A DNA stretch of 64,000 nt from Thermus caliditerrae (GTDB lineage Bacteria; Deinococcota; Deinococci; Deinococcales; Thermaceae), in NCBI RefSeq assembly GCF_021462525.1, contig NZ_JAKEDT010000001.1, positions 94,476-158,475 on the forward strand, written 5' to 3'. Below the pieces are notes generated by a model that saw only the letters and a program-made list of their open reading frames with translations, ran no database searches and had not been told where the DNA came from. Positions 53,612 through 61,526 of this stretch are shown in pieces. The stretch's first letter is position 1. Every line of letters starts with the position of its first letter. Made by a program: the position numbers and the translations under genes.

Positions 53612-54625
53612 CTAGCCTACCTCCTCCAATACCCTTGCCCGCAGGAAGGGCATCATGGCGCGAAGCCTCGCCCCCACCTCCTCGATGGGGTGCTCCTTCC
53701 AGCGCTTGCGGTTCGCCTCCAAAACGGGCTGGCCCACCTGGTTTTCCAGCATCCACTCCCGGGCAAACTCCCCGGCCTGGATCTGCCGGAGGATCTCCCG
53801 CATGCGCCCCTTGGTCTCCTCCACCGGCACGGCCACCTCCCCCCGGGTGTAGTCCCCGTACTCGGCGGTGTTGGAGATGGAGTAGCGCATCCCGGCGAAG
53901 CCCGCCTCGTAGATGAGGTCCACGATCAGCTTCACCTCGTGCACCGTCTCGAAGTAGGCCATCTCCGGGGGATAGCCCGCCTCCACCAGGGTCTCAAACC
54001 CCGCCTGGATGAGCCGGGTCAGCCCCCCGCAGAGCACCGCCTGCTCCCCGAAGAGGTCGGTCTCCGTCTCGTCCTTGAAGGTGGTGGGGATCACCCCCGC
54101 CCGGGCGGCCCCGATGGCCTTAGCGTAGGCCAAGGCGGTGGGGAAGGCGGCTCCCGAGGCGTCCTGGTGCACCGCCACCAGGGCGGGCACCCCGCTTCCC
54201 TTCACGTACTCGCTCCGCACCAGGTGGCCCGGCCCCTTGGGGGCCACCATCCACACGTCCAGGTCCTTACGGGGTTTGATCTGGCCGAAGTGGACGTTGA
54301 AGCCGTGGGCGAAGGCCAAGGCCGCCCCCTCCCTTAGGTTGGGCTCGATCTCCTCCCGGTAGACCTTCCCTTGGGTTTCGTCGGGGAGGAGGACCATGAC
54401 GATGTCCGCCTCCCGCACGGCCTCCGCCACGGGCAGCACCCTAAGCCCCGCCGCCTCCGCCTTGGCGAAGCTCTTGGAGCCGGGCCTGAGCCCCACCCTC
54501 ACGTCCACCCCCGACTCCTTAAGGTTCAAGGCGTGGGCGTGACCCTGGGAGCCGAAGCCCAATACCGCCACCTTCTTGCCTTGGATGAAGCCTAGGTCCG
54601 CGTCGTGCTCGTAGTAGATCTTCAT
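53612..54625 (-). CDS. ilvC: Ketol-acid reductoisomerase
   Basis: IlvC isomerises and reduces acetolactate/acetohydroxybutyrate in valine and isoleucine synthesis. The 337-residue class I enzyme has the NADPH loop [17 protein letters not shown] near 19-35, with [12 protein letters not shown] downstream. [12 protein letters not shown] lies near 129-140. The metal-binding acids are in [13 protein letters not shown] (Asp and Glu near 190-194) and in the second-domain [16 protein letters not shown] near 225-240. ATG 54625 overlaps the ilvN stop codon by four bases. Confidence 0.97.
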   Translation of the reverse strand: MKIYYEHDADLGFIQGKKVAVLGFGSQGHAHALNLKESGVDVRVGLRPGSKSFAKAEAAGLRVLPVAEAVREADIVMVLLPDETQGKVYREEIEPNLREGAALAFAHGFNVHFGQIKPRKDLDVWMVAPKGPGHLVRSEYVKGSGVPALVAVHQDASGAAFPTALAYAKAIGAARAGVIPTTFKDETETDLFGEQAVLCGGLTRLIQAGFETLVEAGYPPEMAYFETVHEVKLIVDLIYEAGFAGMRYSISNTAEYGDYTRGEVAVPVEETKGRMREILRQIQAGEFAREWMLENQVGQPVLEANRKRWKEHPIEEVGARLRAMMPFLRARVLEEVG

Positions 54626-55134
54626 ACCGCCTCCCGTTTTTCCCTGACCTTAAGGGTGCGCTCCCCCCGGCTCATGGCCACCGCACCGGTGCGCATGACC
54701 TCGAGGATCCCATAAGGCCTAAGGGCCTCGATGAAGGAGTCTACCTTTTTGGAGTCCCCGGTGAGCTCCAGGATCAGGCTCTTCTGGGCCACATCCACCA
54801 CCCGGGCCCGGAAGGCCTCCTGGATGTCCTTCACCGCCAGCCTCTCCTCTACTCCAGCCACGTGCACCTTCACCAGCGCCAGCTCCCGCTCCACGTGGGG
54901 CTCGGAGTGGTCGGTCACCTTCAAAACCTCGATCAGGCGGTTCAGCTGCTTCTCCACCTGCTCCAGGGTGTGGTCGTCCCCGGAGACCACCAGGCTGATG
55001 CGGGAAAGCCCCGGCACGTGGGTGGTACCCACGGCCAGGCTCTCCAGGTTGAAGCCCCGGCGGGCGAACAGGCCGGTGATGCGGTTCAGCACCCGGGGGT
55101 GGTCCTGGACCAGGACCGAGATCACATGCCTCAC
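54622..55134 (-). CDS. ilvN: Acetolactate synthase small (regulatory) subunit
   Basis: IlvN activates the catalytic subunit and gives valine feedback inhibition. The 170-residue protein has an N-terminal ACT domain (about 3-75: [34 protein letters not shown]) and a C-terminal ALS_ss_C domain (about 85-160) with RELALVKV and FRARVVDV. The GTG start at 55134 overlaps the ilvB stop (GTGA), and its own stop overlaps the ilvC start, ensuring coordinated synthesis. Confidence 0.96.
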   Translation of the reverse strand: MRHVISVLVQDHPRVLNRITGLFARRGFNLESLAVGTTHVPGLSRISLVVSGDDHTLEQVEKQLNRLIEVLKVTDHSEPHVERELALVKVHVAGVEERLAVKDIQEAFRARVVDVAQKSLILELTGDSKKVDSFIEALRPYGILEVMRTGAVAMSRGERTLKVREKREAV

Positions 55135-56819
55135 GCCTCCACCTCCTCCCTTTCTGCAGGGTGCTCCAGGATCATATCCTCCGCGGCACCCCCCGCAGGG
55201 ATCATGGGGAACACCCCCTCCTCGTGGTAGACCTTGAACTCCGCCACCACGGGGCCATCGGCGGAAAGCACAGCCTCCACCCCCTTCATCAGATCCTCCT
55301 TGCGCTCCACCCTAACCCCCTTGATGCCGTAAGCCTCGGCCAGGCGGGCGAAGTCGGGGTTGGAGTCCGCCAGGTAGACCTCGGAGTAGCGCCGGGCGTG
55401 GAAGAGGTCCTGCCACTGGCGCACCATGCCCAAGTAGCCGTTATTCAGGATCACCACCTTCACGTCCAGCCGGTACTTCACCAGGGTGGCCAGCTCCTGC
55501 AGGGTCATCTGGAAGGAGCCATCCCCGTCGAAGTCGATGACCAACTCCTCGGGGCGGGCCACCTTGGCCCCGATGGCGAAGGGCAGACCCACCCCCATGG
55601 TGCCGAGGCCCCCGCTGGTGATGAAGCTCCTGGGTCGGGACACGGGGAAGAACTGGGCGGCAAACATCTGGTGCTGCCCCACCCCGGTGGTGACGACGGC
55701 CTGTCCCCCCGTGGCCTCGTGGAAGGCCCGGATCACCTCCTGGCTCTGCAGGTGGGGCCGGGGGCGCCAGCGCAAAGGGTGCCGGGTGCGCCACTCTTCC
55801 AGCTCCCGCCACCAAGCGGCCAGCTTGAGGGGCTTAGCCCCCTTCAAGAGCTCCCGGAGAACCAGCTTGGCATCCCCCACAATGGGCACGTGGGTGCGCA
55901 CCACCTTGCCGATCTCGGCGGGGTCGATGTCCACGTGGATGATGGTGTGGGCGTGGGGGGCGAAGCGGGAGACCTTCCCCGTGACCCGGTCGTCGAAGCG
56001 GAGGCCGATGGCCAGGATCACGTCCGCGTGGTGGATGGCCCGGTTGGCGGCCACGGTGCCGTGCATGCCCGGCATCCCCAGCCAAAGGGGGTGATTGCCA
56101 GGGAAGGCCCCCAGGCCCATGAGGGTGGTGATCACCGGGATGCCCGTCCGCTCGGCAAAGGCCAGGAGCTCCCCATGGGCGTGCTGGGCCCCACCCCCCA
56201 CCATGAGGATGGGCCTTTCCGCCTTCTCCAGGGCATCCAGGGCCCGCTCGATCTGCTTGGGGTGGCCCTTGGTGGTGGGCTTGTAGCCGGGAAGGTCCAG
56301 CTCCACGTCAAAGGTACCGGTGAATTCCGCCAGCTGCACATCCTTGGGCAGATCGATCAGCACCGGCCCTGGCCTTCCCGTGGAGGCGATGTGGAAAGCC
56401 TCCCGCACCACCCGGGGGATGTCGTTCACCTCCTGCACCAGGTAGTTGTGCTTGGTGATGGGCATGGTCACCCCGGTCACGTCCGCCTCCTGGAAGGCGT
56501 CGGTACCGATGAGGGCCCGGGGCACGTTCCCGGTGATGGCCACCACCGGGGTGGAGTCCATGAAGGCATCCGCCAGGCCGGTCACCAGGTTCAAGGCCCC
56601 GGGACCGCTGGTGGCCATCACCACGCCCACCCGCCCCGAGGCGCGGGCGTAGGCGGTGGCCGCGTGAATGCCTCCCTGCTCGTGCCGCACCAGGATGTGG
56701 CGGATCTTGCTGTCGTAGAGGGCGTCGTAGGTGGGCATGATGGCCCCGCCCGGATGACCGAAGATCACCTCCACCCCCTCCCGCTCCAGCGCCTTCAAAA
56801 GTGCCTCCGATCCCTTCAT
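55131..56819 (-). CDS. ilvB: Acetolactate synthase large (catalytic) subunit
   Basis: IlvB is the thiamine-diphosphate-dependent subunit that forms acetolactate or acetohydroxybutyrate. The 562-residue protein has the catalytic glutamate region VEVIFGHPGGAIMPTYDAL near 15-33, RHEQGGIHAATAYARASG, and the FAD/central domain. The ThDP signature GDGSFQMTLQELATLVKYRLDVKVVILNN lies near 428-457. ATG 56819 follows AGGAGGGGGAG. It is the first structural gene of the operon and is preceded by a transcription attenuator with a leader peptide (56834-56989). Confidence 0.97.
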   Translation of the reverse strand: MKGSEALLKALEREGVEVIFGHPGGAIMPTYDALYDSKIRHILVRHEQGGIHAATAYARASGRVGVVMATSGPGALNLVTGLADAFMDSTPVVAITGNVPRALIGTDAFQEADVTGVTMPITKHNYLVQEVNDIPRVVREAFHIASTGRPGPVLIDLPKDVQLAEFTGTFDVELDLPGYKPTTKGHPKQIERALDALEKAERPILMVGGGAQHAHGELLAFAERTGIPVITTLMGLGAFPGNHPLWLGMPGMHGTVAANRAIHHADVILAIGLRFDDRVTGKVSRFAPHAHTIIHVDIDPAEIGKVVRTHVPIVGDAKLVLRELLKGAKPLKLAAWWRELEEWRTRHPLRWRPRPHLQSQEVIRAFHEATGGQAVVTTGVGQHQMFAAQFFPVSRPRSFITSGGLGTMGVGLPFAIGAKVARPEELVIDFDGDGSFQMTLQELATLVKYRLDVKVVILNNGYLGMVRQWQDLFHARRYSEVYLADSNPDFARLAEAYGIKGVRVERKEDLMKGVEAVLSADGPVVAEFKVYHEEGVFPMIPAGGAAEDMILEHPAEREEVEA

Positions 56820-56833
56820 CTCCCCCTCCTAAA

Positions 56834-56866
56834 CCAAAACCCCCCGGGTTCTCCGGGGGGTTTTGG
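56834..56866 (-). terminator. Attenuator terminator of the ilvB operon
   Basis: A perfect 14-bp inverted repeat (CCAAAACCCCCCGG / CCGGGGGGTTTTGG, 5-base loop) lies between the leader peptide stop codon and the ilvB ribosome binding site; the downstream arm ends TTTTGGTTT. Bases 56854-56861 (ACCCCCCG on the minus strand) can instead pair perfectly with CGGGGGGT at 56891-56898, inside the last codons of the leader peptide, forming an 8-bp antiterminator. Confidence 0.8.
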
Positions 56867-56881
56867 ATGCGCCCTAAAACG

Positions 56882-56950
56882 CTACACCCTACCCCCCGCT
56901 GGCCCTACGATTAGGACCAGGCCTAGGGATAGGACGAGGCCGAAGCGCAT
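56882..56950 (-). CDS. Leader peptide of the ilvB attenuator
   Basis: A 22-codon reading frame ends in TAG at 56882-56884. Residues 5-15 are LVLSLGLVLIV: five leucines, three valines and one isoleucine within eleven codons. Three of the leucine codons are CTA and one valine codon is GTA; both look scarce in the surrounding GC-rich genes. A promoter with consensus -35 lies just upstream, and a terminator/antiterminator pair lies just downstream. This is the expected architecture of ribosome-mediated attenuation sensing charged tRNA-Leu, -Val and -Ile. The ATG has almost no leader upstream, so translation is probably leaderless. Confidence 0.8.
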   Translation of the reverse strand: MRFGLVLSLGLVLIVGPAGGRV

Positions 56951-56960
56951 CTTGGGCTTT

Positions 56961-56989
56961 ATCCTAGCCCTCTTTGTGAAGGGTGTCAA
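56961..56989 (-). promoter_or_regulatory. Promoter of the ilvB-ilvN-ilvC-leuA-cimA operon
   Basis: A consensus TTGACA (56989-56984) is followed by exactly 17 bases and TAGGAT (56966-56961), ten bases before the leader peptide ATG. It is the best sigma-A-type promoter in the window. The -35 overlaps the stop codon of ypdA. Confidence 0.8.
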
Positions 56990-57951
56990 GAGCCCAAGCG
57001 GCGGGCAATGGCGGCTATCGCCACTCTTGCGTGCTCCCGGCCGTTTTCGATAAACACCGTGCGGGTGTCCGGTCCAAAGGCACTGGAGCCGATGGCGAAA
57101 AGCCCCTTGCGGGAGGTTTCCCATTCCGGGGAAAGCCAGGGTTTCTCCCCCTCGTAGCGCACCCCGGCCCGCCTAAGGAGCTGGTCTTCCGCCCGGTAGC
57201 CGATCTGGACCAGAACAAAGTCCGCCTCCAAAAAGGCTTCTCCCTGAGGCGTGTCCAGAAGGAGCCCTTCCTGGGTGATGGCCCGCACCCGGGCCTCCAT
57301 CACCGCTCCTATGCTTCCCTCCTTCACGCGGTTTTCAAAGTCGGGCAGGAGCCAGTACTTCACGCTGGGCCGGACCCACTTCCCCCGGTGCACCAGGGTG
57401 ACCCGAGCCCCGGCCCGGTACAGGTCCAAGGCCGCCTCCACCGCGGAGTTGCTCCCCCCCACCACCGTTACCCTTTGCCCGAAAAAGGGAAAGGCCTCCT
57501 CGTAGCGGAAAAGGACGTGGGGAAGCTCCTCCCCCGGCACCCCCAGGCGGTTGGGGTTGCCGAAGTATCCCGTGGCCAGAACCACGTAGCGGGCGGCGAA
57601 GGCCTTTTCCCCCTTGCGGTCCCGCGCCCAAACCCGAAAGGCCCCCTCCTCCCCCTCCACCCGCAGGGCCTCGGTGTAGGGCAACACCCGCAGCCCCTCC
57701 CTTTCCGCCACCTGCTGGTAGTAGCGCAGGGCCTCGAGGCGTGTAGGCTTGGGCCCCTGGGACACCAGGGGATGGCCCCCGATCTCGATGTTTCGGGACT
57801 CGGAGAAGAAGACCATTTGCCGGGGAAAGCGGTAGATGGTCTCCGCCACCGCCCCCCGCTCCAGCACCAGGTGGGAAAGCCCCAGGCGCTTGGCCTCCAA
57901 AGCCGCCGCCAGGCCAACCGGTCCCGCCCCCACCACCAGCACGTCCACCAT
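56986..57951 (-). CDS. ypdA: YpdA family bacillithiol-disulphide reductase
   Basis: YpdA (Bdr) reduces bacillithiol disulphide or bacilliredoxins with NADPH. The 321-residue flavoprotein has the FAD loop VLVVGAGPVGLAAALEAK at 4-21 and the NADPH loop VTVVGGSNSAVEAALDL near 161-177. It lacks the CxxC of thioredoxin reductase. The stretch FPRQMVFFSESRNIEIGGHPL near 42-62, followed by KPTRLEALRYYQQVAE, is characteristic of YpdA. TAGACT (57964-57959) ends seven bases before ATG 57951, so the transcript is probably leaderless and divergent from terC. It fits with bshB1 elsewhere in the window. Confidence 0.9.
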   Translation of the reverse strand: MVDVLVVGAGPVGLAAALEAKRLGLSHLVLERGAVAETIYRFPRQMVFFSESRNIEIGGHPLVSQGPKPTRLEALRYYQQVAEREGLRVLPYTEALRVEGEEGAFRVWARDRKGEKAFAARYVVLATGYFGNPNRLGVPGEELPHVLFRYEEAFPFFGQRVTVVGGSNSAVEAALDLYRAGARVTLVHRGKWVRPSVKYWLLPDFENRVKEGSIGAVMEARVRAITQEGLLLDTPQGEAFLEADFVLVQIGYRAEDQLLRRAGVRYEGEKPWLSPEWETSRKGLFAIGSSAFGPDTRTVFIENGREHARVAIAAIARRLGS

Positions 57952-57987
57952 GCCCTAGAGTCTAAGGGACCTTGTAGACTTTCTCCC
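57952..57987. promoter_or_regulatory. Divergent leaderless promoters, ypdA / terC
   Basis: Two TAGACT hexamers face outward as an inverted repeat (AGTCTA at 57959-57964, TAGACT at 57975-57980, ten bases between). Each stands exactly seven bases before the start codon of its gene. No Shine-Dalgarno sequence fits between. The symmetry suggests shared expression of the two genes, or an operator covering both. Confidence 0.5.
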
Positions 57988-58731
57988 ATGGAGTGGCTCA
58001 CCAACCCCGAGGTCTGGCTGGCCCTGGTCACCCTCACGGTCCTGGAGGTGGTGCTGGGGGTGGACAATGTCATCTTCATCAGCATCCTGGCCTCCAAGCT
58101 TCCCAAGGAAGAGCAGGACCGGGCCCGGGTGGTGGGCATCTCCCTGGCTGCGGTGACCCGCATCCTCGTCCTCCTCTCCATCGCCTGGATCATGGCCCTC
58201 AAGAAACCCCTCTTCGCCTTCTTAGGCCACGAGATCACGGGCAAGGACCTGGTGCTTGTCAGCGGGGGGCTTTTCCTCATCTACAAATCGGTGAAGGAAA
58301 TTCACGAGAAGCTGGAAGGCGAGCCCGGCCACGCCGTGAAGAGGGTAGCCCCTTCTTTCGCCGCGGTGATCGGCCAGGTGCTCCTCCTGGACATCGTCTT
58401 CTCCATCGACTCCGTCATCACCGCCGTGGGCCTCACCCGCTTCGTACCCGTTATGGTGGCGGCCATCCTCCTCTCCGTGGCCATCATGCTCTGGGCCTCC
58501 AAGGGCATCTACGCCTTCGTGAACCGCCACCCCACGGTGAAGATGCTGGCCCTCTCCTTTCTCCTCCTCATCGGCTTCACCTTGGTGGCCGAGGGGACAG
58601 GGGTGCACATCCCCAAGGGCTACATTTACTTCGCCATGGCCTTCGCCGTCTTCGTGGAGTGGCTCAACCTGCGCGCTGGGCTTAGGGGAAAGCCGGTGAA
58701 GCTCCACGAGCCCTACGAGGAGGAGGCGTAA
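57988..58731 (+). CDS. TerC family integral membrane protein
   Basis: The 247-residue protein has seven or so transmembrane helices and the TerC signature acids within helices: TLTVLEVVLGVDNVIFISILASKLP near 13-37 and LLLDIVFSIDSVITAVGLT near 133-151. These asparagine/aspartate motifs bind or conduct metal ions. Members are linked to tellurite resistance and, more recently, to Mn2+ export for exported metalloenzymes. Nearby sodA codes for a manganese enzyme, but no direct link is shown. ATG 57988 is seven bases after TAGACT. Confidence 0.9.
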   Translation: MEWLTNPEVWLALVTLTVLEVVLGVDNVIFISILASKLPKEEQDRARVVGISLAAVTRILVLLSIAWIMALKKPLFAFLGHEITGKDLVLVSGGLFLIYKSVKEIHEKLEGEPGHAVKRVAPSFAAVIGQVLLLDIVFSIDSVITAVGLTRFVPVMVAAILLSVAIMLWASKGIYAFVNRHPTVKMLALSFLLLIGFTLVAEGTGVHIPKGYIYFAMAFAVFVEWLNLRAGLRGKPVKLHEPYEEEA

Positions 58732-58752
58732 AATCGGGGTCGGAGGTGTTTT

Positions 58753-60150
58753 ATGGAATACCGGATCGAGCGGGACACCATGGGCGAGGTCAGGGTGCCG
58801 GCGGATCGCTACTGGGGAGCCCAGACCCAGCGCTCCCTGGAGCACTTCAAGATCGGGGCCTACCGTTTCCGCATGCCCCTAGAGGTCATTAGGGCCTACG
58901 GAATGCTGAAGAAAGCCGCCGCCCGGGCCAACTGGGAGCTGGGGGAGCTACCCGAAGAGATCGCCAAGGCCATCATCCAAGCGGCCGAGGAGGTCATCCA
59001 GGGCAAGCTGGACGACCACTTCCCCCTGGTGGTTTTCCAGACCGGTTCGGGCACCCAGACCAACATGAACGTGAACGAGGTCATCGCCAACCGGGCCTCA
59101 GAGCTCTTAGGGCACCCTTTGGGCTCCAAGTACGTCCACCCCAACGACCACGTGAACCGGGGGCAGAGCTCCAACGACACCTTCCCCACCGCCATGTACG
59201 TGGCCACCGCCCTTGCCCTCCACAGGCACCTCTACCCGGCGGCGGAAGGCCTCATCGCCACCTTTGAGGAGAAAGCCAAGGTCTTTGACAGCATTGTGAA
59301 GGTGGGGCGCACCCACCTCATGGACGCGGTGCCCATCACCCTGGGCCAGGAAGTAGGGAGCTGGGCGGCCCAGCTTAGGAACACCCTAGCCATGGTGAAG
59401 GAGGCGGAAAAAGGCCTCTACAATCTGGCCATCGGAGGCACGGCGGTGGGGACGGGCCTGAACGCCCACCCCCGGTTCGGAGAAAAGGTGGCCCAGTACC
59501 TGGCGGAGGAGACCGGCCTCCCCTTCCGGGTAGCCGAAAACCGCTTCGCCGCCCTGGCGGCCCACGACGAGCTGGTGCACGTCATGGGAGCCCTCAGGAC
59601 CATGGCCGGGGCCCTCATGAAGATCGGCAACGACATCCGCTGGCTGGCCTCGGGGCCCTACGGGGGCATCGGGGAGCTCTTCATCCCCGCCAACGAACCT
59701 GGAAGCTCCATCATGCCTGGCAAGGTGAACCCCACCCAGGTGGAGGCCCTCACCATGGTGGCGGTGCGGGTTTATGGCAACGACCACGCGGTGGCCTTCG
59801 CCGGCAGCCAGGGGAACTTCCAGCTGAACGTCTACAAGCCCGTTATGGTGGACGCGGCCCTCGAGTCCATCAAGCTTTTGGCCGATGCCATGGAGTCCTT
59901 CAACGAGCACCTGGCCAAGGGCATGGAGCCCAACCTGGAGCGGATCGAGGAACATCTCCAGAAGAACCCCATGCTGGCCACGGCCCTCAACAAGGCCATC
60001 GGCTACGATAGGGCAGCGGAGATCGTCAAGAAGGCCATCAAGGAGAAGAAGACCCTGAAGCAGGCCGCTTTGGAGCTGGGTTACCTCACGGAAGAGGAGT
60101 TCGACCGCATCGTGGTGCCCATGCGGCTGGCCAAGCCCCACGAGGGCTAG
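58753..60150 (+). CDS. fumC: Class II fumarate hydratase
   Basis: FumC interconverts fumarate and malate without an iron-sulphur cluster. The 465-residue protein has the N-terminal [29 protein letters not shown] and [19 protein letters not shown] near 97-115. [21 protein letters not shown] near 133-153 contains the catalytic-type histidine and serine-asparagine residues. The fumarase/aspartase signature [13 protein letters not shown] is near 317-329. A GGAGGTG site precedes ATG 58753. Aspartase is excluded by the FumC-type start and TQTQRS region. Confidence 0.96.
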   Translation: MEYRIERDTMGEVRVPADRYWGAQTQRSLEHFKIGAYRFRMPLEVIRAYGMLKKAAARANWELGELPEEIAKAIIQAAEEVIQGKLDDHFPLVVFQTGSGTQTNMNVNEVIANRASELLGHPLGSKYVHPNDHVNRGQSSNDTFPTAMYVATALALHRHLYPAAEGLIATFEEKAKVFDSIVKVGRTHLMDAVPITLGQEVGSWAAQLRNTLAMVKEAEKGLYNLAIGGTAVGTGLNAHPRFGEKVAQYLAEETGLPFRVAENRFAALAAHDELVHVMGALRTMAGALMKIGNDIRWLASGPYGGIGELFIPANEPGSSIMPGKVNPTQVEALTMVAVRVYGNDHAVAFAGSQGNFQLNVYKPVMVDAALESIKLLADAMESFNEHLAKGMEPNLERIEEHLQKNPMLATALNKAIGYDRAAEIVKKAIKEKKTLKQAALELGYLTEEEFDRIVVPMRLAKPHEG

Positions 60151-60169
60151 GCGCCTCCCTTTGTGAGAA

Positions 60170-60194
60170 GGCCCACCTCGCCCGGAGGTGGGCC
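60170..60194 (+). terminator. Terminator after fumC
   Basis: A perfect 10-bp stem (GGCCCACCTC / GAGGTGGGCC) with loop GCCCG lies 19 bases after the fumC stop. No T-run follows; TATAG(T) just behind it may instead belong to the sodA promoter (-10 near 60199-60204). Confidence 0.6.
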
Positions 60195-60221
60195 CATTAT
60201 AGTAGGGGCTGGAGGTGCGTT

Positions 60222-60836
60222 ATGCCGTATCCGTTCAAGCTTCCCGATCTGGGCTACCCCTACGAGGCCCTCGAGCCCCACATCGACGCCAAGACCATGG
60301 AGATCCACCACCAGAAGCACCACGGGGCCTACGTGACCAACCTCAACGCCGCTTTGGAGAAGTACCCCTACCTGCACGGGGTGGAAGCGGAGGTTCTCCT
60401 GCGCCACCTGGCCGCTCTCCCCGCCGACATCCAGACCGCGGTGCGCAACAACGGGGGTGGCCACCTGAACCACAGCCTCTTCTGGGAGCTCCTCACCCCA
60501 GGCGGCGCCCAGGAGCCCGTGGGGGAGCTGAAGAAAGCCATTGAGGAGCAGCTTGGCGGCTTCCAAGCCCTTAAGGAGCGGCTCACCCAAGCGGCCATGA
60601 CCCGCTTCGGCTCCGGCTGGGCCTGGCTGGCCAAGGACCCCTTCGGCAAGCTCCACGTCTTCTCCACCGCCAACCAGGACAACCCGGTGATGGAAGGCTT
60701 CACCCCCATCGTGGGCATCGATGTGTGGGAGCACGCCTACTACCTGAAGTACCAAAACCGCCGGGCCGACTACCTGCAGGCCATCTGGAACGTGATCAAC
60801 TGGGACAAGGCGGAAGAGATTTACAAGCGGGGCTAA
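60222..60836 (+). CDS. sodA: Superoxide dismutase [Mn]
   Basis: SodA dismutates superoxide. The 204-residue protein is nearly that of T. thermophilus Mn-SOD, a tetramer of known structure. Metal ligands counted with Met1 are His29 (in [12 protein letters not shown]), His84 ([12 protein letters not shown]), Asp167 and His171 ([15 protein letters not shown]). [14 protein letters not shown] and the GWAWL stretch fit the Mn rather than the Fe form. A GGAGGTG site precedes ATG 60222 and a TATAGT hexamer lies upstream, so this gene has a leader, unlike many neighbours. Confidence 0.97.
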   Translation: MPYPFKLPDLGYPYEALEPHIDAKTMEIHHQKHHGAYVTNLNAALEKYPYLHGVEAEVLLRHLAALPADIQTAVRNNGGGHLNHSLFWELLTPGGAQEPVGELKKAIEEQLGGFQALKERLTQAAMTRFGSGWAWLAKDPFGKLHVFSTANQDNPVMEGFTPIVGIDVWEHAYYLKYQNRRADYLQAIWNVINWDKAEEIYKRG

Positions 60837-60850
60837 GCCTAACCTCTTCG

Positions 60851-60873
60851 GCCCGGGGCCCTGGGCCCCGGGC
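60851..60873. terminator. Bidirectional terminator between sodA and mqnB
   Basis: A near-perfect 11-base inverted repeat (GCCCGGGGCCC / GGGCCCCGGGC, one base between; realistically an 8-bp stem with a 7-base loop) is followed on the plus strand by TACTTCTTT. Convergent genes flank it and it touches the mqnB stop codon. Confidence 0.6.
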
Positions 60874-61526
60874 TACTTCTTTAGAATGCGCTTCACCGCC
60901 TCCTCCAAGGCCTCCACCGCTTCCCGCACCCGCCAAGCTCTCTTTTCCCGCACCCCGGCGGGGTTGGAGATGGCCCTAAGCTCCACCCCCCGCACCCCCA
61001 GGGCCAGGCAGGCCCGGGCAAAGGCCGCCCCCTCCATGCTCTCCACCTGAGCCCCCCACTGCCGGGCGAGGGCCTCCGCCTCTTCCGGGCCTTCCGAGAC
61101 CAGGTCCCGGGTGAGGCCCACCACCACCTTGAGGCCCAGGGCCTGGGCGAGTTCCTGGGTGAGGCCAGGGTCCAGGGGAAATCGGTTGTAGTAGCGCCTT
61201 TCCCCCACCTGCAAAGCGGGGAAGCCTAGGGGCTCCAGGCCCGCCCTCAGCCCCAGGTCCGCCTCCACCTCCTCCCCTACCAGGACCACGGCCCCGGGGG
61301 CAAGCCCCGTACCCGGGTAGGCCCCGGCGACGCCGAAGAGGAGGGCCTTCTCCACCGGGTTTTGGCCGGCCCAGGCCGCCAGGGTGAGGGTGGCGTTCAC
61401 CTTGCCGATGCCGGTTTCCAGGTAGAGGAAGCCCTCACCCCTGAGCCCTTTGCGCCCCAGAAAGGTAAAGGGCTCACCCCGGAGGAAAGGGGCCTCGAGG
61501 GCCGTGGGGGAAAGGAGGAGCCACAC
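60873..61526 (-). CDS. mqnB: Futalosine hydrolase MqnB
   Basis: MqnB removes the base from futalosine in the futalosine route to menaquinone, which T. thermophilus uses. The 217-residue nucleoside-phosphorylase-fold protein has GIGKVNATLTLAAW near 39-52, LLFGVAGAYPGTGL near 62-75, ESMEGAAFARAC near 161-172 (substrate-binding Met-Glu) and ELRAISNPAG near 180-189, where MTAN enzymes have SD. The GTG start at 61526 shares one base with the stop of the upstream fusion gene (TAGTG), so the two are coupled. MTAN is the main alternative. Confidence 0.9.
   Translation of the reverse strand: MWLLLSPTALEAPFLRGEPFTFLGRKGLRGEGFLYLETGIGKVNATLTLAAWAGQNPVEKALLFGVAGAYPGTGLAPGAVVLVGEEVEADLGLRAGLEPLGFPALQVGERRYYNRFPLDPGLTQELAQALGLKVVVGLTRDLVSEGPEEAEALARQWGAQVESMEGAAFARACLALGVRGVELRAISNPAGVREKRAWRVREAVEALEEAVKRILKK

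Noticed and set aside
56983-57987. N-terminal extension of TerC to a 582-residue protein
   Set aside because: The extension is antisense to ypdA; TerC starts normally at ATG 57988, seven bases after a -10 hexamer.
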